From contig NAJO01000019.1 of assembly GCA_002077065.1 (NCBI GenBank), forward strand, positions 1 to 64,000: DNA of 64,000 bases, given 5' to 3'. The first letter of the stretch is position 1, and each line of letters opens with the position of its first letter. Source of the stretch: Cryoendolithus antarcticus (taxonomy: Eukaryota > Ascomycota > Dothideomycetes > Cladosporiales > Cladosporiaceae). Below are positions 32,715 to 42,988 of the stretch, piece by piece. Below the pieces are notes generated by a model. That model had not been told where the DNA came from, made no database searches, and was given only the letters and a program-made list of their open reading frames with translations. A program made the translations under genes and the position numbers.

Positions 32715-34201
32715 ATGTCACCAAGCTCATTGAAGCGCGTCGCGTCCACAGACTGCGACATCTCTCCTCCACCCAAGCGCAAGGCGATCGCCACCACCAC
32801 TTCCAAAGCTGTCGCGAACTTCTTCAAGCCAACCTCCGAGAAGATCACAGAAACGCCAGTAGTGACCTTCCAAGTCGTGAACGACACACTTCTCGTAGCC
32901 CGTCATGGCGATCCGATTGCAGACCTCACGGCACGACCCAAGCCTGTCAAGATTGCTGCCTTCGACTTCGATGACACAGTCGTCAAGACCGCGTCTGGCA
33001 ATGTCTTCGGCCGTGGTGCTACAGACTGGACTTGGTGGCATGCCACCGTACCGGGCAAGCTCAAGCAACTCCACGCGGATGGCCATGCTCTGGTCATCAT
33101 CTCCAATCAGGCAGGCGTGTCACTTAAAAGTGACGCAAAGTCTCCGAAAGATGGCATGAAGAGTCTCAACAACTTCAAAGGCAAGGTCACGAACGTTCTC
33201 ACTGCGCTGGGTCTGCCCATTAGTGTGTACGCTGCCACGGAGAAGGACCTTTACAGGAAGCCGAGAACGGGGATGTGGAATCGAATGATGGAGGACTACG
33301 AGCTGGCAGCTGATGGCCAGGTGGATCTTGCAGGCAGTGTGTTTGTTGGTGATGCTGCTGGACGACTGGGTGATAAAGCTGCCAAGATCAAGAAGGATCA
33401 CTCGAGCTCAGATCGAGATCTGGCTGCCAACATCAGAATCGACTTTAAGACGCCCGAGGAGTTCTTCCTAGATGAGGAGGTAAAGTCTTTCGTACGCAAC
33501 TTCGAGCCAGTGCAGTATCTGGATGATGCGCTACTACTGGCAAGCACGCCGACTGTGTTCAGCAAGACCAACGAGCTCGACATTGTCTTATTCTGCGGGA
33601 GTCCAGGTGCAGGCAAGAGCACGTTCTACTGGACTCACCTCAAATCACTGGGGTACGAGCGAGTCAATCAAGACATTCTGAAGTCGCGAGATGCCTGCGT
33701 TAAAGTCGCCAGACAGCACCTCGAGGACCGCAGATCAGTCGTGATTGACAACACGAACGCCGATGTTGAGACACGCGCTACCTGGGTGCGGCTGGCACAG
33801 AAATTGAACGTGCCTATCAGAGTCGTCCACTTCACGGCGCCACCGAAGCTTTGCGAGCACAACGATACGATTCGCGCCCTAAATTCCAGGGAGGTAAGCA
33901 GACAGAGCTGCACGAGGGGTTGCCAGGCACGAGCTGATTGCACATTGCAGACGAATCCTGAAGCAAGGACGATGCTGCCAAAAATGGCATTTACCGGATT
34001 CACTGCTCGCTACCGGGAGCCCTCCCTTCAAGAAGGATACCAGGACATTACGAAAGTGGACTTCAAGGTACGTTTACTGAATGCTGTGATGTATTGCGAT
34101 CCATTAGGCGAGTGTAGAGCAGTGCAACAGCTGACGACCGCATGTAGTTCGAAGGCACCAAAGAGCAGAGAGCACAGTGGAGTAGGTACTGGATCTCATG
34201 A
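32715..34201 (+). CDS. PNK1: Polynucleotide kinase 3'-phosphatase (DNA end processing)
   Basis: Three exons, 32715-33893, 33951-34067 and 34148-34201 (introns 57 and 80 nt), 449 residues. The start ATG 32715 gives MSPSSLKRVAS with a PPPKRK nuclear signal; the open frame continues upstream only through non-ATG codons. The phosphatase half is a HAD domain with the nucleophile motif IAAFDFDDTVV at about 75, WHATVPGKLKQLHADGHALVIISNQAG, and DLAGSVFVGDAAGR. The kinase half has a Walker A GSPGAGKST at about 296-304 and VVIDNTNADVETRATWV. The last exon adds the conserved FEGTKEQRAQWSRYWI ending. It repairs 3'-phosphate/5'-hydroxyl ends at strand breaks. A longer reading past 34067 is intron read-through. 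Confidence 0.95.
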
Positions 34202-37072
34202 ATCCACCAGCATCAGAGCATCTGGCAGAGCCTCGATGCCCATCGATCGACGACATCCCAGGATTCCGCACACCACCAACGATCACACGTGCGCTGTCCG
34301 CAGCCTCCAACCAAATTACGACCACCACTATCATCGCAATCCGGGGATCGCTTCACCGCCAGTGACAGCCGCTGCATGGCAAACCGGAAAAGCACACATG
34401 CGCTGGCGCAAGCCAGGGGGGGAGGGCGGCAACCTGACCACAGCCTTTCGGGTGCTGGCGTAAGGCGCTGCGGTGGCAGCAGTGAAGATCTGGTAGATTG
34501 TTTGTAGTACCTGGCTGTCGGGTTTGATGGCTGGGAGGGGTGATGGAGGTGTACGACCGGGGAAAATGGGAAGGTGGATACGGTGTTTGGGGTGACAGGC
34601 TACAGGTCGTACTAGATCCAAGCGAGACGCAAATTGACCATCAATCCTGATAGTTGTGTTCTATCAAAAAGGATTGTGAAATGTGGCGCCGATGGACTTT
34701 TCGACGCGCTGGCGATCTTGGGTTTGCTGGCATGATCCTGACATGTACCACGTTTCGAGATCTGCGGCTCTTATGCGCCTCGAGAGATGAGAGATGTAAA
34801 CGCTCAGCCTATCAGAGCTTGGAGGAAGACATCATGGCTGTCTAATCTCCATTGTGCCCAGACACAGCGTGAAGCAGTCGAAAAAGCCCTGGCGTGCTGT
34901 CGTGCGCGAGTACTCGCAGATTACGGGCTGCACCGATATTCATGTTGCGGCCGTCGTTGCGCCGCGCGCTTGACTTTGAGCATTGGCAGCATCACTGTCG
35001 ATCTCAAAGTCGAGACCGTAGACTTGAAACACACTCGCCTGTTGTTCGTACCTCGACCCGATTTCGGTACAGCTTTCGCGACAGCTTAGGCGCCAATGGG
35101 AGATCAGTCCGTGTAGCAGACTTTGCAAAAGCATCTAAGTCGCGCAGCTCTGGACAGCTGTCACATTACGCAGCCAGCGGGGAAAGGAAAGCTTCCGGGT
35201 ATGCTGTGCGAGATTCGAACTGCCTGTTACAACGAACAGTGGATCACGGTGATGCTCATGAGCGTAGCGAGCGTGCTCAAGACCCAAATGCAGGCTCTAC
35301 GTGACCGTGGACTGCTTTAGCCCGTCTGACATGCGCGCCGAGCTTCGTGCGCGGCTGCTGAATTCGCTCACTACTGCAGGAGTAACTGCATCTTACTCAT
35401 CTATAGCCGTAAATCGGTGGTGACATGCATTGCGACTGCCGTAACGGTGACTTTATGAACAGGTAGCAGAAGTGGTTGGGGATATTCCATGTCGATAGAA
35501 TATGGAAGCCACGGCATACCCCTCCAAGCCACAGAGGCATGTAGCACGGCGGATCGGGCCAGAATGCCACGCGAGTTCGCAAGGCGGAGGGGTATCCGGT
35601 AGCACTATCATCAAGGACCAGTGTCCGGGTAAGGGACCATCAGGGCATCGCTTGCAGCCCATTATGTTACGCACACCCGAAAACGGCACAATTGGTCCCT
35701 TTCGTACATGAATTGCGACTTGTGCGGTCTGTGCCATGGAAATGACGAATTGCGGCGTTCATGTGTCAAGCTTCGCCGTTGCAGAAAGGCGCCTGCGAGA
35801 GCGTTTGGCCAGCTGTCGTCTACACGAGCCTAATGTTCCCAAGCTCTCCAGTCTTTCGCGAGCGTCTCTTTGGTCTGGCCAGACTTGGTCACCCAATAAG
35901 CAGACAGAGCGTGAAAGGATTTTATCCATCACGTGGGGCCGAGGTCGATGACATCTTTCAGAACGATTTCTGTGGGCCTTGCAAAGACATTGCCGCTCAG
36001 CAGTCGGCATGTCCCATTGACTAGGTAGTCAATCAGCCGAAGTCCGATGACAGCGGCAACTGCATCAGCGAACATGTCGACTTGCGTCGCCTGCATGCCG
36101 CCGCTGCAGGACAGTTGGAGGGAGGGTGTGGCGCATGCAGTGATCATTTGAGAAACATTCAAAGTCTAGGTATTACCGGGGCGCCGGACGTCGCTTAGCT
36201 TCCGGCTACTCAGCCCTTCAGGCAAAACCCGCGCTTTCGGTTTGCTCTTTTGTCGCTGCCGAACAAATGCGGCATGTGGTGCAGAAAGCTTCACGATCTT
36301 GGTAGAGGCACTTGAGATCGCGAAGGCGATCGCGTTGATACCTCGCACACAAACGTTGCGACGACAGCGAGATTCTCTTGGCACTAGTCACCTCGTCAGC
36401 CCAAGTGATGGGAAGCCGATCTGGAAGTCTCTCCGATGCAGCGATGGCCGGCCCAACCTGCAGCCCATCGACAGGGCCCACATAGACTTTTCTACACTCC
36501 GTCGGTACGTCTTTAGCGCCAGGCACAGACAGGCACTTGAACGCATGGCACCTCAGTTCCGTGCCGCTAGCGCAAACGTACCTCGTCTTTTCCCACCTCG
36601 CCCACAAAGCAAAAGCGAACCGCCCGCCCGCCAACGCTGCCCCAAGAATGTAAAGTTGCCGAAGCCGCAGAGCTTGCGCCGCTTTTCTCCAGAACCTGCT
36701 GCTTACTCCCATCTACCAATTGTTTGCGCCAGCGCAAGTACTGACTCCCGCGGCGCACATCTGCGCCTTCTGTGGATAACAATCGCATTCACAACCTGCT
36801 GGTCTCACGTCGCGTCAAAGCTGTCCACCCACATCTGCAGGACAATCTGTGTCGCCGCAACACAGCCTCCTGCCAACACATCGATTGCTTTGCGCCGGCC
36901 TGGATTCGTGGCACACTGAAACGCGGTCGCGCAGAGCCACAAACCTTCCAGAGGAACGCGCGTGCATGCAGACTCACCTGCATTCGTGCTTGATGATGTG
37001 TGGTCTGTCACGCGGTTGACATCCAGCTTGACCTGTGTGTGAGGCAGAGGGCGATCGCCCGGCCAATACATC
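34202..37072. other. 2.9 kb stretch without a recognisable gene
   Basis: Contains the PNK 3' flank and the upstream region of the Ser/Pro-rich orphan at 37073. Overlapping ORFs on both strands (the largest about 225 codons at 36242-36919) have no family motif and overlap equally long antisense frames. No terminal repeats, transposase or convincing RNA gene was found. Confidence 0.45.
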
Positions 37073-38703
37073 ATGAGCAGACTTCGCTCTTTCAGCTTCC
37101 CCAGACTGGGTGGAGCAAAGCGAAACGACGACGGTATGACAAACGCGGAGTCACCGTACCACTTTGCGCCGTCGCACTCGCGCGAGTCTTCTGGCGCTTC
37201 GACTGCCTCAACGCCTGTAACTCCTACCTTTTCGAATCGGAATCATGGACACTGGAGCTCGACATCTTCGTTGGGAACGACGCCGGACTCACCAGTGAAT
37301 TTAAGCAAGTCGCCACTGCATGACCTGGTGGAGGATCCTGACGAGCGTGAAGATGAACAGCTCGATGAGGACGTCAACGAATCGTATGACCTCGAAGATG
37401 AGCCACTGTGTATCTGTATGTTACTTGACGTTCATCTCGTAAAGGTCCTTTGCTGATTTTAGCAGGTGATACGCCTTTCTGTGCCCATCAAACAAGTCGA
37501 GATTCGAGGACTACGGTCATAATTTCACCTACGCCAGAGTGGTCTCCGGGCGATGATGCTGCAATCGCCTCGCTTCCATCCTTCCAACGGAGACGATCCG
37601 GAGAGCTGAGCCACGAATCGCTGGTCACTCGAATCAGTCGTGGATGGCCATCAGTCTCCAGTCGGTGGCGCGACCACAAGCCAACGACTTCGCTCTCGAA
37701 TCCCCATATCCATAGTGCGCCCCCATCGCGGTCATCCTCTGTGAGACTAGGGAGTTTGCGTCAGACGCTGAGCGCCCAGCTTGACTCGCGCAATAACATG
37801 ACTCCACCCTACACGCCTATCGAGCCTTCATTGCCCGAGATGGACTTCTCGAGACGAGCACGAGGTGCGCCGTCGCCACTCGAGATCAGCATGCCTGTGT
37901 CGGAGGATCCTATCGACGGTCGAGATCTGGCCTCTACGCCGCTGTTACCACCCATGATGGAGAATCTGATGAAAGATACCCATCACGAGGTCCAGTCGCC
38001 ACTGCAGTCTCCTACCGTCGCAGAGTCTGCCGACTCCTTCCGCCGCCACCACACACCAATCCTTACACCTACCTTCACCTCAACGTCCACGCCACCGCTT
38101 TCGAGCACACCCTCCATTGCTTCATTCGGCCAGTACAGTTCTGGCCATATACCTCGGACGTGCGACATACCTCCGATGAACATCTCCGATAACGGAGACG
38201 TTTGGGCGTCAAAGCTCGGACACGCGAACTTCCACATCACTCCTGCGCCATACTTCCCAGAGCATTGCAGCCCGTGTAATTGCAAACGCCTACTAGATGA
38301 CTGGGAGGCAGCCCGCAAAGACTGGATGCAGCAGCAAGCTCACCTGAGCGAGCACTACGGCCCAACATCGCAGATCTTCCGACTTGCAACCGAGAAGTGG
38401 ACGCAGATCGATGCGATCTGGAGAGCAAATCACGAGCTCGCCACTGCTCAGGCGGGTGTCGCCAACACCGATAGCACGGTGCATCAACCTCTGGCAGAGA
38501 CAGCGCCGCTAACCAGACTGCCATCACTCAACGATCCTCAGCAACCTGCGAAGTTCCCCAAGATCGAAGACGCAGACATTGTTGGCCCGATGGTGCAGTA
38601 CGCAAAGATCCAACGGCGACCCTCCAAACGGCAAGGCTTCTTGAGACTCTTCACCGACCCAGCATCGTTGCTGGGTGGCAAAGCTTTCGGCATCCGGCGA
38701 TGA
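37073..38703 (+). CDS. Uncharacterised Ser/Pro-rich protein with C-terminal helical domain
   Basis: Two exons, 37073-37415 and 37463-38703, joined by a 47-nt intron with a GTATGT donor and TTTTAG acceptor; 527 residues. I do not recognise a named family, but the architecture is common in Dothideomycete annotations. The N-terminus (MSRLRSFSFPRLGG) is basic and Ser-rich. A long disordered Ser/Thr/Pro segment runs to about residue 370 with an acidic patch (EREDEQLDEDVNES) at about 93-106. Then a compact domain follows: ITPAPYFPEHCSPCNCKRLLDDWEAARKDW, QQQAHLSEHYG and EKWTQIDAIWRANHELATAQ, which look like three amphipathic helices preceded by a C-x2-C-x-C motif. The end FLRLFTDPASLLGGKAFGIRR looks like a short conserved peptide. 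Cellular role unknown. Confidence 0.75.
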
Positions 38704-39501
38704 CAGACTCTCGTTCTACACCATCACACTGAGAGAGATCGCACAGCTGCATAGCGTTGTGTGCAGCGCAGACAGCATAATCATGACACATACGAATAAC
38801 GAAACGAAAAGCACATAGACATACTCCCGGCGTCGAGCTTGCCATTGCGGCGCTCCGCTGGGGTCAGAGACGACCTGCCGCCTGGGACTCCATGCAGTGG
38901 CGATGGAAAGGCAGACGGCGGGTCGAGGGATAGAAAGGGGCGATCAGCTCTCGCGAGCTTCATCACGGGTCTGTACCGACCTTCTCCTTTGCTGACGATC
39001 GGAAAGAAGAGGAGAGGGAGAATGAGCCGTTGCATTGCCTGAGTCGGTGATGAGTTGTACATGGTAGCCTCTTCACGAACATGTAGAAAAGTTCGAGACT
39101 GTAGCAATGAAATGTACATGAACACGGCCAAATTGATAGTGCTCGATTTAAACCATTGCAGACCTGTGAATATACTGTGTTACACGCCGCTTTGGTGCTG
39201 TAGTGCGAGCAGGAGGTGACGTTGGATTTGGGTTGTTCCATGTGAAGAAGGAGCGTTTCAAGGAGTTATGGAAGTGGCAAGAAGGAGTTTTGATATTGAC
39301 CAGGTTGGCTGCAGTGTGTTGGCAATGACCTGATGTGCTTTCTTGCTGAGGGTAGATTCTGTGTGTCTACGTCGTACGAAGCTGCAATGCCGTAGGCATG
39401 ATGCCGAAGCTGGCTGCTACAATTCCATCACAGAGCCGCATGTCGACACAGCCATAGGACATCTGAATCTGCTCGTCGTCCTCCACCAATTCCTGGTGCA
39501 T
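38704..39501. other. Convergent intergenic region
   Basis: 3' flanks of the Ser/Pro-rich orphan (+) and RPS23 (-). An imperfect inverted repeat (CGACCTGCCGCC near 38870 against GGCGGGTCG near 38917) is visible. No gene recognised. Confidence 0.45.
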
Positions 39502-40099
<598 letters not shown>

Positions 40100-40527
40100 G
40101 ATTGCTGTAGTAAACTGTTAGTGATGCGATCCTGTAGTGCTGTTGTCTCGGTGAAATGTGATGTTTCGAGTTGAGCTGGGTCTCCGGTATATTGAACAAG
40201 TCTTCGTGGATAGGCTGTGCTCTGTGGCAACAGTAACAATCAATGGGCGACTTACCGGTTTCGTGGAGTGTCGAAGTGCAATGAGGGTCGCTTCGTCGCT
40301 GATCGCCGTGTCAAGTCTACCGTGTGCTGCTAGCTGAGATTCTCAAGTGCGGCATGCCAAGAAATTTGACGATCATGCCTCAGGCGCAACACCCGGCTTC
40401 ACTTTCGGACTTACTCGTTTGGCTATCAGTATCATGAACATTCCCGCCCCTTCACTCCAAATACATCACTTCGACACTCCTTCCCCTCCCCTCTCATGGA
40501 CCTCCGCTCCGCTTGCTCACGGTAGTC
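40100..40527. other. Divergent promoter of RPS23 and PTC5 genes
   Basis: About 430 nt separate the two starts. CT-rich sequence precedes the PTC5 start (40440-40500). No additional gene. Confidence 0.5.
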
Positions 40528-42399
40528 ATGCGCCGTGCCATAGTGCAAAACCTGCGCACCTTCAGACGACCATCCCCCAGGAAGGCGCTCAAGGGCCTCC
40601 GTATCAATGGACCGGGCAACGCTCTCTTCCAGCGCTCATTAGCATCTGCGCGTAGTACGCGACCGTTACAGTCGTCTATGCAGCTCCGGAGGGTCTCGAT
40701 ACCTGTTGCACTCGGTGTCGCTGCCGGAGGCGCATACTACGCCTACCAAGGTCAAGGATCACCGGGCAGAAGTGCATCTTCAGTTGCGTCTTCATATTCT
40801 GCAGCAACGTCTACTGGTCACACGAGTGCAGTGACGTACGCACCGTCAGGAACTACGACTTCGGCTTTGGACAATCCCAATGAGGTCCCAGAAGCTGTTC
40901 GCAAGGCGCTTGTCGTAGAGGACGGGCAGCTGTTCACCACACAGATCCCTGTGGGTCAGACTATCAGCAAGGAGACCGACGCGTCAGGGCGAAAGGTGCT
41001 GGAGATGGTCGACGCAGATCAAGTCACCGCTAAGCTAAGAACGAATGAGGAGAGCTATATGGTCGGTCGTGGTGCAGGAGTGGTACGCTACGATGTCGTA
41101 CAGATACCGAGCAATGACCCGATTGAGGACGACCATGTAGAGAAGATCGTCGATGTACCCAGTACGACCGCTGCGTCAGGACCTGGTCAGACGAGCTCAG
41201 ACTGGATGTTCTGGGGTGTGTTTGATGGGCACGCAGGCTGGACCACATCGGCGAAATTACGACAGACACTCGTGTCATATGTGGCACGCGAGCTAAGTGC
41301 AACATACAAGACTGCTCTATCGGATGCATCGCTCACGTATCCGAGTGCAGAGTCAGTGGATGCAGCGATCAAGTCTGGCTTCATGAAGCTGGACCACGAG
41401 ATCACCCATGAGTCCGTGGAGAAAGTGCTCAAGGCGAAGACGAAGAGTGTAGCAGCGGAGGTGCTGGCTCCTGCACTTTCAGGGTCATGTGCGCTGCTCA
41501 GTTTCTACGACAGCCGCTCGAAGGAACTCAGGGTGGCATGTACGGGCGACAGCCGAGCTGTGCTAGGCCGAAGAGGCGCCACAGGCAAGTGGACCGCAAC
41601 CGCACTGTCAGTTGATCAGACTGGCGGCACACCATCGGAAGATGCCAGGTTACGAGCAGAGCATCCGAATGAGCCTTACGTGACAGCTAATGGTCGTATC
41701 CTGGGTGGTCTGGAGCCTAGTCGCGCGTTCGGCGATGCAGTGTACAAGTGGAGTAAGGAGACACAAGATAAGCTAAAGAATCAGTATTTCGGCCGTACGC
41801 CATCGAAGTACCTCAAGACACCTCCGTACGTCACAGCGGAGCCGGTCATCACAACTACACAAATGGACCCTACAAAAGGCGATTTCGTGGTGATGGCCAC
41901 CGATGGATTGTGGGAGATGCTTACCAACGAAGAAGTCGTAGGTTTGGTCGGCCAATGGCTCGACAAACAAGGCTCGTCAACCAGGACATCTAATGCTACA
42001 GCCAACGGCTGGCTGTCGTCCTGGTTCTCATCGCAAAAGGCCTCCCAGCTACCAGTCGAGCACCACGAGCAAGGCGACACCAGTGGGCAGCGCGCACCAA
42101 TACGCCAACAGCAATGGGGCGTCAGCACAGGTCAAGACGACCGCTTTGTAGTGGAAGACAAAAACGCAGCAACGCATCTTGTCCGGAATGCACTCGGTGG
42201 CAGCGACAAAGATATGCTATCTGCTCTACTCACGCTGCCAAGTCCATACAGCCGCCGCTTCCGCGACGATCTGACTGTCCAGGTCATCTTCTTTGGCGAG
42301 GGACAAGTCGATGGCAAAGTGGAGCTGAACAAGGAGGCCTCTGCCACTGCTGCCAGTGGCGCGATCAACGGTGCGGCGGATGTGAGGGCGAAGTTGTAG
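40528..42399 (+). CDS. PTC5: Mitochondrial PP2C, pyruvate dehydrogenase phosphatase (PTC5-like)
   Basis: Intronless gene, 623 residues from ATG 40528. The N-terminus (MRRAIVQNLRTFRRPSPRKALKGLR) is rich in Arg and lacks acidic residues, a mitochondrial targeting peptide, followed by a hydrophobic anchor VSIPVALGVAAGGAYYAYQG at about 56-75. The catalytic PP2C domain contains the metal-binding FWGVFDGHAGWTTS at about 230, SGSCALLSFYDSRSKELRVACTGDSRAVLGRR, ANGRILGGLEPSRAFGDAVYKW and GDFVVMATDGLWEMLTNEEVV with the second metal aspartate. This arrangement matches Ptc5, which dephosphorylates the E1-alpha subunit of pyruvate dehydrogenase in the mitochondrial intermembrane space or matrix. A Ser/Gln-rich insertion near 500-550 is usual in fungal members. 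Confidence 0.9.
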   Translation: MRRAIVQNLRTFRRPSPRKALKGLRINGPGNALFQRSLASARSTRPLQSSMQLRRVSIPVALGVAAGGAYYAYQGQGSPGRSASSVASSYSAATSTGHTSAVTYAPSGTTTSALDNPNEVPEAVRKALVVEDGQLFTTQIPVGQTISKETDASGRKVLEMVDADQVTAKLRTNEESYMVGRGAGVVRYDVVQIPSNDPIEDDHVEKIVDVPSTTAASGPGQTSSDWMFWGVFDGHAGWTTSAKLRQTLVSYVARELSATYKTALSDASLTYPSAESVDAAIKSGFMKLDHEITHESVEKVLKAKTKSVAAEVLAPALSGSCALLSFYDSRSKELRVACTGDSRAVLGRRGATGKWTATALSVDQTGGTPSEDARLRAEHPNEPYVTANGRILGGLEPSRAFGDAVYKWSKETQDKLKNQYFGRTPSKYLKTPPYVTAEPVITTTQMDPTKGDFVVMATDGLWEMLTNEEVVGLVGQWLDKQGSSTRTSNATANGWLSSWFSSQKASQLPVEHHEQGDTSGQRAPIRQQQWGVSTGQDDRFVVEDKNAATHLVRNALGGSDKDMLSALLTLPSPYSRRFRDDLTVQVIFFGEGQVDGKVELNKEASATAASGAINGAADVRAKL

Positions 42400-42988
42400 G
42401 ATTAGTGTCGAGTTTCTCGCGGGCAGCGATGCATAGCGCTGGCGTTCGGAAGACGAGCAGGCATTCGGGACTGGCTGGATCAATGGTTGCATACTTTCAT
42501 AGAGATACCCAGCTCTCCTCGCTTTACTACACTGAACTTCCGATCCCCTCGCATTCTGATCAGTGGGCATGACCAGGCGAATCGTTTCATCCATTGTCCT
42601 TCACGGCCACTGGGAGACCACAAGATCACTTACTCCCAGAGATTGTGCGGTGGCGCAAATTGCGCCGTATGTCTATGAAGCGAGCATCTATTGCAAGTCC
42701 GTAGAAGATTATACTGAAGTTGCTGTTGCGATGATTAAGGAACAAGCTACGGCTTTCTCGCAGCTGCGGTAGCGGTGCAGTCCAATGTCGCAGCTAGCTT
42801 GAAAGAAGCGGGAGCGAGAAATGTCAATTCGGAAGAGGTACTCGTATCTATTGACCGTTGGGGAAGGCGCAAAATACATTATGATTCCTCGAGGATCTAG
42901 CAGTATGGTAACCCGCTGGTAGGACGAAGGCTATAGCAGCAGTACAGAGTATCAGATGATACGGGAGACAGAGTCTTGAGATACATGC
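42400..42988. other. Convergent intergenic region
   Basis: 3' flanks of PTC5 (+) and of the triple-fusion enzyme (-). No gene recognised. Confidence 0.5.

Noticed and set aside
34068..34463. Extended reading of the PNK gene to 34463
   Set aside because: The extension reads through an intron; splicing to 34148 gives the conserved FEGTKEQRAQWSRYW ending and stop at 34201.
35195..35225. TTCGAA-containing segment resembling a tRNA T-loop
   Set aside because: The flanking five bases do not form a T-stem and no acceptor, D or anticodon arms can be drawn.
36242..36919. 225-codon ORF in the gap before the Ser/Pro-rich orphan
   Set aside because: It has no recognisable motif, Arg/Pro/Ser-rich chance composition, and equally long overlapping antisense frames; it may be 5' leader sequence.
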